Origin: Fischerella sp.
Lineage (GTDB): Bacteria; Cyanobacteriota; Cyanobacteriia; Cyanobacteriales; Nostocaceae
Assembly (NCBI GenBank): GCA_026419705.1
Contig: JANZYY010000282.1
Span: forward strand, 1 to 6,608
Length of the DNA: 6,608 bases
Direction of reading: 5' to 3'
How positions within the stretch are numbered: the stretch's first letter is position 1; each line of letters begins with the position of its first letter. Positions 1 to 4,884 of this stretch are shown here, piece after piece. The translations under genes and the position numbers were made by a program. The notes under the pieces are model-generated. The model was given only the letters and a program-made list of their open reading frames with translations. It did not search any database and was not told the DNA's origin.

Positions 1-19
1 AGATGTGTATAAGAGACAG
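1..19 (+). other. Tn5/Nextera mosaic-end adaptor (sequencing artefact)
   Basis: The first 19 bases read AGATGTGTATAAGAGACAG, an exact match to the hyperactive Tn5 transposase mosaic end used in Nextera-type library preparation. It abuts the cpcE reading frame at base 20 and puts an in-frame TAA (10-12) just upstream of it, which a conserved gene would not have there. This is seen directly; that it is untrimmed adaptor rather than a genomic Tn5 end is inferred from its position at the very edge and the lack of any other transposon sequence. Confidence 0.95.
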
Positions 20-273
20 CCTCCTATGGAGAGCGTTTAGTGAAAGTGTTGGACAGCAGCGACTTAAAATTGCGCCGCGTTGCCTTGGGAGACTTAGGTG
101 CTATAGGGTATTTACCAGCAGCAGATGCGATCGCCAATGCCAAGGTTGAAAATAGTTTGAAACTGATTGCCCTCAAAGGCCTGCTAGAACATCAACTTCG
201 GCAGGAGTTAGATGTTTCCTCCTTGAGTGAGGACGCCCTTCGGGTAATGAACTTAATGGATTCACTGTTGTAG
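20..273 (+). CDS. cpcE: Phycocyanobilin lyase subunit CpcE, C-terminal fragment
   Basis: Only the last 83 complete codons are present; the frame is open from base 22, and the 5' part is lost where the adaptor begins. CpcE pairs with CpcF to form a cytoplasmic heterodimeric lyase that attaches phycocyanobilin to Cys84 of the phycocyanin alpha subunit, CpcA. The fragment is alpha-helical and HEAT-like: LRRVALGDLGAIGYLPAADA, then VENSLKLIALKGLLEHQL, and it ends in a short acidic tail, MNLMDSLL. The GTG at 40 is an internal valine and not a start, because the frame continues upstream of it in cpcE-like sequence. Full-length CpcE is about 270-290 residues, so roughly 70 percent is missing. The assignment rests on the repeat type plus cpcF and cpcG genes directly downstream. 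Confidence 0.88.
127..134. repeat. HIP1 octamer GCGATCGC (first of five)
   Basis: The octanucleotide palindrome GCGATCGC occurs here and at 611-618, 1794-1801, 3655-3662 and 5300-5307, all inside coding sequence. It is strongly over-represented in many cyanobacterial genomes; five sites in 6.6 kb is far above chance (an 8-mer is expected about 0.1 times) and supports a cyanobacterial source. Confidence 0.9.
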
Positions 274-281
274 TAATTGGC

Positions 282-363
282 TAGTGGTTAGTGGTTAATA
301 GTTGCCAACTAACTACTAACTACTGACTACTAACTCTTGACCAATGACCAACACCCAACAATT
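282..363 (+). repeat. Mirrored heptamer array between cpcE and cpcF
   Basis: A short G/T-rich arm (TAGTGGT, TAGTGGT, TAATAGT at 282-302) is followed by a C/A-rich arm in 7-base register from 308: ACTAACT, ACTAACT, ACTGACT, ACTAACT, CTTGACC, then decaying copies AATGACC, AACACCC and AACAATT to 363. The arms are roughly complementary (core TAGTT at 299-303 against AACTA at 307-311), so the transcript can form an imperfect hairpin. The array covers almost the whole gap and runs into cpcF: the ATG at 344-346 lies in the copy AATGACC. This resembles the short tandemly repeated repetitive (STRR) sequences of heterocystous cyanobacteria, although the heptamers are not the classical STRR1-3 units. 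Confidence 0.85.
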
Positions 364-967
364 AATTCGTGCCGTTGCAGAGGCGGATTCACCAACGCAA
401 TTGCTAGCAGCAGTACAAAAATTGGCAGCTGCAAAAGATGAGGCAGCAATTGCAACTTTAATTGCTGTGTTTGGTTATAACAATCCAGCCGCAGCCGCAG
501 CAGCAGTCGCCGGATTGATACAGTTAGGAGAAGTAGCAGTACCCCAGCTACTAGCACAAATTGACGATTATAACTATGGTGCGCGGGCCTACTCGATTCG
601 TACCTTAGCCGCGATCGCCGATCCTCGTGCCCTAGATGTACTGCTAGCATCAGCTGCTACTGACTTCGCCCCCAGCGTTCGTCGCGCTGCAGCCAAAGGA
701 TTGGGAAACTTGCACTTTTCCAAACTGGACATCATAGAACGCCAAAAAGCGCAAGAAAAAGCATTGGAAACCTTAATGTTTATTTCCCAAGATGCAGACT
801 GGTCAATTCGTTATGCTGCTGTCGTCGGTTTGCAAGCCTTGGCGAGAATACCAGAACTGCAACAGCCAATCCAAGCAAAATTTACAGAAATACTAGCCAC
901 CGATGCTGAAAACACTATCCGTGCTCGCGTGCGCCTAGCTCAAAAACAAGTATTGGTTAGTAGTTAG
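344..967 (+). CDS. cpcF: Phycocyanobilin lyase subunit CpcF
   Basis: This 207-residue HEAT-repeat protein is the partner of CpcE in the lyase that ligates phycocyanobilin to CpcA in the cytoplasm. Helical repeats run through most of the chain: about residues 33-70 (an Ala-rich stretch around 48-57), 79-104 (GARAYSIRTLAAIADPRALD), 108-125 (SVRRAAAKGLGNL) and 140-168 (ADWSIRYAAVVGLQALARI). Length and repeat pattern fit CpcF. It starts 70 bases after the cpcE stop. No Shine-Dalgarno is visible before the ATG (CTCTTGACCA precedes it), and both ends of the gene are built from heptamer repeat DNA: the first codons (MTNTQQL) from the upstream array and the last four plus stop (LVSS, TAG) from the downstream one. 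Translation may therefore depend on coupling to cpcE. Confidence in function is high; the exact N-terminus is slightly uncertain. Confidence 0.93.
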   Translation: MTNTQQLIRAVAEADSPTQLLAAVQKLAAAKDEAAIATLIAVFGYNNPAAAAAAVAGLIQLGEVAVPQLLAQIDDYNYGARAYSIRTLAAIADPRALDVLLASAATDFAPSVRRAAAKGLGNLHFSKLDIIERQKAQEKALETLMFISQDADWSIRYAAVVGLQALARIPELQQPIQAKFTEILATDAENTIRARVRLAQKQVLVSS

Positions 968-1052
968 TAGTTGGTAGTTGGTTGGTAGTTGGTTGGTGTT
1001 TGGAACAATCAACAACCAACAAACAACTCACAACAAACATCAACCACTAACC
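954..1052 (+). repeat. Mirrored heptamer array between cpcF and cpcG1
   Basis: The G/T arm (954-1003) contains TGGTTAG, TAGTTAG, TAGTTGG, TAGTTGG and, after a TTGG slip, TAGTTGG again. The C/A arm (1004-1052) is seven heptamers in perfect register: AACAATC, AACAACC, AACAAAC, AACTCAC, AACAAAC, ATCAACC, ACTAACC. The outer ends pair exactly (GGTTAGT 955-961 with ACTAACC 1046-1052). The outermost stem therefore lies inside the cpcF coding sequence, and the cpcF stop codon (965-967) is part of a repeat copy. Confidence 0.88.
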
Positions 1053-1090
1053 TGTCTCTGCGAAATCCTAAAAAAGGTAAGAAGTTAAAG

Positions 1091-1930
1091 ATGGCGATAC
1101 CATTACTTCAATCAACTCCCACCACACAAAATCAGCGTGTCGAAGGCTACGAAGTACCTAGCGAAGACACACCGACAATTTATCGCTTAGCCGATGCTAC
1201 CTCAGATGCGGATATTGACGCCATCATTTGGGCAGCATATCGACAAATATTTAGCGAACACCTGATTTTAGAAAAATATCGCCAACCCTACCTAGAATCG
1301 CAATTACGCAATCGAGCCATCAACGTCCGGGATTTTATCCGGGGATTGGGCAAATCTGACGTTTACCGCGACGAAGTAGCACAAACCAACTCGAACTACC
1401 GTTTAGTAGACATTAGCTTTAAACGGTTTTTGGGACGCGCTACATATGGTAAAGACGAGCAAATTTCCTGGTCGATTGTGATTGCGACCAAAGGGTTACA
1501 TGGCTTTATTGACGCCCTGGTAGACTCTGAAGAGTACCGTCAGAACTTTGGTGATGACATTGTACCCTTCCAGCGTCGCCGCTTTAAAGACCGGCCCTTT
1601 AACTTGGTGAACCCCCGCTACGCCGATTACTGGCGCGGTCGTCTGATGGAACAATATTTTGCAGGTCGTTCCTTCTATCAAGTTGTAATTACAGGACAAG
1701 CAGTACAGCGAGGAGTTCGTCAAGCAATTCCAGCAAACTTCCTATCAATGGCTGCGAGCGTCACACCAGGTGGGGCAGAATATCAACGTTCGAGCGATCG
1801 CGCCAGAAACATTGCTTCTAGCATACAGCTTCCTGACATGACCCGCGAATCCGCAACCCCACCTCCAACTGTGAAACCAGTAAAAGTTGCCTTACCTTAT
1901 CGTTACATTCCTGGTAGCAAAACAACGTAG
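1091..1930 (+). CDS. cpcG1: Phycobilisome rod-core linker CpcG1
   Basis: This 279-residue linker connects phycocyanin rods to the allophycocyanin core on the thylakoid surface. The linker domain (PBS_linker_poly type) spans about residues 14-180, with the family signatures SEDTPTIYRL, IWAAYRQIFSEH, VRDFIRGLGKSD, TNSNYRLVDISFKRFLGR, GFIDALVDSEEY and FKDRPFNLVNPRYADYWR. The tail, about residues 183-279, holds FLSMAASVTPGG and IQLPDMTRES, presumably the core-binding part. An upstream in-frame ATG at 989 would add 34 residues encoded by repeat DNA. I chose 1091 because the family begins M(A/S)(I/L)P and an AAAGGTAAGAAG stretch lies just upstream. This is the longest and most complete CpcG here, so it is probably the main rod-core linker. 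Confidence 0.95.
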   Translation: MAIPLLQSTPTTQNQRVEGYEVPSEDTPTIYRLADATSDADIDAIIWAAYRQIFSEHLILEKYRQPYLESQLRNRAINVRDFIRGLGKSDVYRDEVAQTNSNYRLVDISFKRFLGRATYGKDEQISWSIVIATKGLHGFIDALVDSEEYRQNFGDDIVPFQRRRFKDRPFNLVNPRYADYWRGRLMEQYFAGRSFYQVVITGQAVQRGVRQAIPANFLSMAASVTPGGAEYQRSSDRARNIASSIQLPDMTRESATPPPTVKPVKVALPYRYIPGSKTT

Positions 1931-1933
1931 GAA

Positions 1934-2041
1934 ATGGGTAACAGGTAATGGGTAATGGGTAATCACCAATTACCAATCACCAATTACCAATTAAAAATCA
2001 TCAATTACCAATTAACAATCACCAATTACCAATTAACAATG
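1934..2041 (+). repeat. Mirrored heptamer array between cpcG1 and cpcG2, ending on the cpcG2 ATG
   Basis: Four G-rich heptamers (ATGGGTA, ACAGGTA, ATGGGTA, ATGGGTA, 1934-1961) are followed by eleven C/A-rich heptamers in unbroken register, 1965-2041, mostly ACCAATT or ACCAATC with variants AAAAATC, ATCAATT, AACAATC. The last copy, AACAATG (2035-2041), ends with the start codon of cpcG2. In RNA, 1944-1963 can pair with 1969-1988 around a 5-base loop, with 17 of 20 positions Watson-Crick paired by my manual count. The array is open in frame with cpcG2 and would encode a 7-residue repeat (ITNYQLT type) if translated. Confidence 0.92.
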
Positions 2042-2782
2042 TCAATACCTCTACTGCAATATAAACCGAGTTCCCAGAACCAGCGTGTTCCTGGTTACGA
2101 AATACCCAACGAAGATACTCCCAGAATTTATCGCTTAGAGGATTCTCCAACAGAGAGCGAAATCAAAGAATTAATTTGGGCAGGGTATCGGCAAGTATTC
2201 AGCGAACACGAAAACCTGCAATTTTATCGCCAAAAAAACTTAGAATCCCAGTTAAAGAACCGGGCAATTACCACACGTGATTTTATTCGCGGTTTGGCAA
2301 AATCAGAAGCATTCCGTCGCCTAGTTGTAGAGACAAACTCTAACTATCGTATTGTGGAACTTTGCCTCAAGCGGCTTTTAGGTCGCGCACCTTACAACAA
2401 AGATGAAGAAATTGCTTGGTCAATTACAATTGCTACCCAAGGTTTTAGTGGCTTTGTTGATGCTTTGATAGACTCTGAAGAGTATCAAACCAACTTTGGT
2501 GATAACACTGTCCCCTACCAACGCCGTCGCTTTAAAGATAGACCATTTAATTTGGTAACACCCCGTTACGGTAACTACTGGCGCGACAAACAAGAAAGCG
2601 AGCGTTATAAGTGGGGTGATATTAATAACTTCTTGGATATGGCGAAGTCCATTGAAATTAGGACAGTTTCCTACACCCCTGTTAGTACTGCTAACATCCA
2701 AATTCCCGACACAACACGGGAAGCAAAACCGCAAGGTATTCCTGTTTCTATCAACCCTAGTGCGAGTTTTCCTGTGCGTTAA
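2039..2782 (+). CDS. cpcG2: Phycobilisome rod-core linker CpcG2
   Basis: This 247-residue paralogue of CpcG1 has the linker domain at about residues 14-182: NEDTPRIYRLED, IWAGYRQVFSEH, TRDFIRGLAKSE, TNSNYRIVELCLKRLLGRAPYN, GFVDALIDSEEY, RFKDRPFNLVTPRYGNYWR. The tail is about 30 residues shorter than in CpcG1 but keeps matching pieces: NNFLDMAKSI near residue 197 and IQIPDTTREA near 220. It is thus the closest relative of CpcG1 in the window and should also bind the core. The reading frame extends upstream to an ATG at 1955, but those 28 residues come from heptamer repeats; I chose 2039, where the conserved MSIPLLQY begins. No Shine-Dalgarno precedes 2039, only repeat DNA (ACCAATTAACA), unlike cpcG1, cpcG3 and cpcG4. 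Confidence 0.94.
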   Translation: MSIPLLQYKPSSQNQRVPGYEIPNEDTPRIYRLEDSPTESEIKELIWAGYRQVFSEHENLQFYRQKNLESQLKNRAITTRDFIRGLAKSEAFRRLVVETNSNYRIVELCLKRLLGRAPYNKDEEIAWSITIATQGFSGFVDALIDSEEYQTNFGDNTVPYQRRRFKDRPFNLVTPRYGNYWRDKQESERYKWGDINNFLDMAKSIEIRTVSYTPVSTANIQIPDTTREAKPQGIPVSINPSASFPVR

Positions 2783-2794
2783 GCTAAAGTAAAG

Positions 2795-2871
2795 TAGTTA
2801 GTAGTTAGTGGTTAGTAGATAGTGGTGAATAACCAACAACTAACAACCAACAACTAACAACCAACAATTAA
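2795..2871 (+). repeat. Mirrored heptamer array between cpcG2 and cpcG3
   Basis: Eleven heptamers lie in one continuous 7-base register: TAGTTAG, TAGTTAG, TGGTTAG, TAGATAG and TGGTGAA, then TAACCAA, CAACTAA, CAACCAA, CAACTAA, CAACCAA, CAATTAA. The polarity switches from G/T-rich to C/A-rich at 2830 without breaking the register. The arms pair well (about 2797-2816 against 2838-2858, with a few mismatches and a one-base offset), giving a long hairpin 13 bases after the cpcG2 stop. Unlike the arrays before cpcF and cpcG2, it ends 135 bases before the next gene. Confidence 0.9.
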
Positions 2872-2909
2872 GAGTGGGTCTGCGACATCTAAACATTAGT
2901 TCACACAAA

Positions 2910-2974
2910 TTTAGAAGGTTTCGGGATTTGCTTGCTTGGTCAACTCTAAGGTGTAAATCTGAGAACCTTCTAAA
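2910..2974 (+). promoter_or_regulatory. Long-loop inverted repeat in the leader of cpcG3 (cpcL)
   Basis: TTTAGAAGGTT at 2910-2920 is exactly complementary to AACCTTCTAAA at 2964-2974, an 11-base perfect stem enclosing 43 bases, in the unique sequence between the heptamer array and the cpcG3 ribosome site. There is no U-run, so it does not look like an intrinsic terminator. It could be an RNA processing or stability element or part of an internal control region. A weak sigma70-like pair, TTGCTT (2932) and TAAATC (2954) with a 16-base gap, lies in the loop, but I would not call it a promoter on that alone. Confidence 0.4.
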
Positions 2975-3006
2975 GTGCCAAGTTATGTCAAAGGTGGATG
3001 AAAATT

Positions 3007-3741
3007 ATGGCACTACCCATACATGAATACAAACCCACTGCTCAAAATCAAAGAGTTCGTAGTTTCGGCACAGCAGACTTAAATGAAGATACTCCTTATA
3101 TCTACCGTCTGGAAGATACGAACTCTAGTGGTGAAGTTGAAGAACTGATTTGGGCAGCCTACCGCCAACTCTTTAACGAACAGGAAATTCTTCAGTTTAA
3201 TCGTCAGATTGCCCTGGAAACACAACTGAAAAATCGATCGATTACAGTGCGTGATTTTATCCGGGGTTTGGCGAAATCAGAGCGATTTTATCAGCTGGTA
3301 GTTGCAACCAACAGCAATTATCGGTTGGTAGAAATATGCTTAAAACGTTTGTTGGGTCGCGCTCCCTACAATCAAGAAGAAAAAATTGCTTGGTCTATTC
3401 AAATCGCTGCTCGCGGTTGGGCAGGATTTGTAGATATGCTCATAGATAGCCAAGAGTACGAACAAGCCTTTGGCGATTATACCGTACCCTATCAGCGCAA
3501 GCGGATGTCTACAGATAGACCATTCAGCTTTACCCCACGCTATGGTGCAGAGTATCGTGACAAGGCAGGCATTATTCAGACCGGTTGGGTACATCATACC
3601 GAATGGTATAGTTTTTTGACTCAATCACCATATCCTCAGAAAGTGGATTGGAGAGCGATCGCAGCTGTAGTAGTTGGACTCTCTGGAATCATCACTTTCT
3701 TGCTTGTTCTCAATTGGTTCGTAAATACTTCTGCCTTCTAA
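3007..3741 (+). CDS. cpcL: Membrane-anchored rod linker CpcG3, CpcL type
   Basis: This 244-residue linker has the usual rod-linker domain at about 14-184: LNEDTPYIYRLED, IWAAYRQLFNEQ, VRDFIRGLAKSE, TNSNYRLVEICLKRLLGRAPYN, STDRPFSFTPRYGAEYR. Instead of a soluble core-binding tail it ends in a hydrophobic helix at about 217-238 (AIAAVVVGLSGIITFLLVL) followed by a short tail, NWFVNTSAF. That is the hallmark of CpcL, known as CpcG2 in Synechocystis 6803 and CpcG3 in Anabaena 7120, which holds core-less phycocyanin rods on the thylakoid membrane and passes energy to photosystem I. An ATG at 2998 would add MKI, but AAGGTGG at 2991-2997 sits 9 bases before 3007 and directly abuts 2998, and the family begins MALP, so I chose 3007. 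Sequence and neighbours agree strongly. Confidence 0.95.
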   Translation: MALPIHEYKPTAQNQRVRSFGTADLNEDTPYIYRLEDTNSSGEVEELIWAAYRQLFNEQEILQFNRQIALETQLKNRSITVRDFIRGLAKSERFYQLVVATNSNYRLVEICLKRLLGRAPYNQEEKIAWSIQIAARGWAGFVDMLIDSQEYEQAFGDYTVPYQRKRMSTDRPFSFTPRYGAEYRDKAGIIQTGWVHHTEWYSFLTQSPYPQKVDWRAIAAVVVGLSGIITFLLVLNWFVNTSAF

Positions 3742-3808
3742 GCCAAATGCGGGAAAATTAAATAAAGAATGAAAGAGGATTGCATTCATCAAGCCTCCTT
3801 CAGTTTTC

Positions 3809-3822
3809 AAGAGCTAGCTCTT
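3809..3822. terminator. Palindrome plus T-run between cpcG3 and cpcG4 (weak terminator or attenuator)
   Basis: AAGAGCTAGCTCTT is a perfect 14-base palindrome followed by TTTAATTT. In RNA it gives a 5-bp stem with a CTAG loop and a U-rich tail, the layout of a weak intrinsic terminator. It lies 35 bases before cpcG4, so it could lower read-through from cpcG3 or mark a processing site. The stem is short and not GC-rich, hence the moderate confidence. Confidence 0.4.
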
Positions 3823-3857
3823 TTTAATTTGTTGATAATTAAAGGGGAAAATCGCAA

Positions 3858-4625
3858 ATGGCACTGCCATTACTTGAATACAAACCCAGCAGTCAAAATC
3901 ATCGGGTTAAAAGCTTTGGATTAGCTGACCGAAATGAAGATACACCGTATATTTACCGCCTAGAAGATGTCAGTTCTTTTACTGACATGCAAAATATCAT
4001 TTGGGCGGCTTATCGCCAAGTATTCAGCGAACATGAGATTCTCAAGTTCAACCGCCAGCAGCACATCGAATCTCAGCTGAAAAATGGCTCACTAACTGTA
4101 CGAGACTTCATCCGTGGCTTAGCAAAATCTGAAGCCTTCTACCGTTTGGTCGTCTCGGTTAACAACAACTACCGTCTCGTAGACATTTGCCTGAAGCGCT
4201 TTTTAGGTCGTTCTGCCTACAACAAAGAAGAAGAAATCGCTTGGTCAATTGTCATTGCTACCAAAGGTTTTGATGGCTTTGTTGATGCCCTCATCGATAG
4301 CGATGAATACACTGAAGCATTTGGCGACAACACCGTACCCTACCAGCGCAAACGCTTAGTAGATCGTCCCCACAACTTGGTAACTCCTCGCTATGGCGAA
4401 GACTTCCAAGAAACCGCTGGTACTGTCACAACTGACTGGCGCTTTACCGTGGAGAAATTCTACAGCCGCAAATCCCAAGAACGGCGGCTGGCAGAAGGCG
4501 ATCCCCGCAAATACGCTGACATGGCAGCTGCAATCAGTCCCAAAGGAAACTATGCTCAAAACATTCGTGCAGCTGAACTGGATTACATGAGCTTAGTACC
4601 CAATCGTGGTGGTGGCAGACGCTAG
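3858..4625 (+). CDS. cpcG4: Phycobilisome rod-core linker CpcG4
   Basis: This 255-residue linker has the domain at about 14-182: RNEDTPYIYRLED, IWAAYRQVFSEH, VRDFIRGLAKSE, NNNYRLVDICLKRFLGRSAYN, GFVDALIDSDEY, LVDRPHNLVTPRYGEDF. Its N-terminus (SFGLADRNEDTPYIYRLED) matches CpcG3 rather than CpcG1/G2, so the four genes look like two pairs, G1/G2 and G3/G4. Its tail is soluble and basic, with YADMAAAISPKGN near 219, RAAELDYMSLVPN near 237 and a final GGGRR; it lacks the membrane helix of CpcG3, so it should bind the core as CpcG1 does. A good Shine-Dalgarno (AAAGGGGAAAA, about 3840-3850) precedes the ATG. It follows cpcG3 after 116 bases free of heptamer arrays and is the last gene of the operon. 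Confidence 0.94.
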   Translation: MALPLLEYKPSSQNHRVKSFGLADRNEDTPYIYRLEDVSSFTDMQNIIWAAYRQVFSEHEILKFNRQQHIESQLKNGSLTVRDFIRGLAKSEAFYRLVVSVNNNYRLVDICLKRFLGRSAYNKEEEIAWSIVIATKGFDGFVDALIDSDEYTEAFGDNTVPYQRKRLVDRPHNLVTPRYGEDFQETAGTVTTDWRFTVEKFYSRKSQERRLAEGDPRKYADMAAAISPKGNYAQNIRAAELDYMSLVPNRGGGRR

Positions 4626-4637
4626 AATTGCGACTGA

Positions 4638-4660
4638 GAACGCGTAATCTGAACGCGTAA
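4638..4660 (+). repeat. Tandem 10-base direct repeat after cpcG4
   Basis: GAACGCGTAA occurs at 4638-4647 and again at 4651-4660, separated by TCT. It begins 13 bases after the cpcG4 stop and just before the terminator hairpin. Each copy contains the palindrome ACGCGT. I know no function for it. Confidence 0.6.
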
Positions 4661-4666
4661 ATTTAA

Positions 4667-4736
4667 TACTGGGTCTTGTTTCCATACTGATGCGGTGCCA
4701 GCAAAGCATGGCGTGAGGTGGAGATAAGACCCAGTA
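4667..4736 (+). terminator. Long hairpin, likely terminator of the cpc operon
   Basis: TACTGGGTCTT at 4667-4677 pairs exactly with AAGACCCAGTA at 4726-4736, and the stem continues inward to 4685/4718 with several G-U pairs, about 19 bp in all. The loop holds a smaller dyad (GCCA 4697-4700 with TGGC 4709-4712). The 3' flank is T-rich (GTTTGTTG) but not a pure T-run. Placed 42 bases after the last linker gene and facing a gene on the other strand, it most likely ends the cpc transcript; it could also be a stable 3' end that protects the mRNA. Confidence 0.65.
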
Positions 4737-4765
4737 GTTTGTTGATAGGTGTTTGTTGTTTGATA

Positions 4766-4881
4766 AAGCTGTACTTAGTGTCTTTGTGCCTTTGTGGTGA
4801 AAAAATAATTTTTGAAACACCAAGTCACTAAGCTTGCCCAAGGGGCGCAGCGAAGGTACACAAAGAAGAAAGTAGTCTTCT
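4766..4881. repeat. Palindromic dispersed-type element in the convergent gap
   Basis: CTTAGTG (4774-4780) and CACTAAG (4826-4832) are exact inverted copies, each next to an AAGCT/AGCTT box; inside them GGTG (4796-4799) faces CACC (4818-4821), around an A/T core (AAAAAT A ATTTTT). Sequence such as TGTCTTTGTGCCTTTGTGG next to this, and ACACAAAG further on, looks like a family often scattered between genes of Nostocales, though I recognise it only by pattern. A small hairpin at 4864-4881 (AGAAGA and TCTTCT) lies 3 bases past the stop of the pentapeptide gene and could help end the minus-strand transcript. No gene is supported between 4626 and 4884. Confidence 0.5.
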
Positions 4882-4884
4882 ACA

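Noticed and set aside
40..273. A complete 77-residue gene starting at GTG 40
   Set aside because: The frame is open and gene-like upstream to base 20, where the adaptor begins; this is the tail of cpcE, not a separate gene.
1050..1060. CTGTCTCT near 1053 as a second Tn5 mosaic end in reverse orientation
   Set aside because: Only 8 of 19 bases match and the sequence continues as normal cpcG1 leader; chance similarity.
2830..2871. Heptamer arrays as a CRISPR
   Set aside because: Units are 7 bases in direct contact, without unique spacers.
2953..2966. NtcA-like site upstream of cpcL (GTA-N8-AAC)
   Set aside because: The second half should be TAC; with one half-site mismatched and no clear -10 at the right distance it is not supportable.
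3830..3845. GATAAT at 3834 as the -10 of a cpcG4 promoter
   Set aside because: No -35 at an acceptable distance, and it would leave a leader of only about a dozen bases before the ATG.
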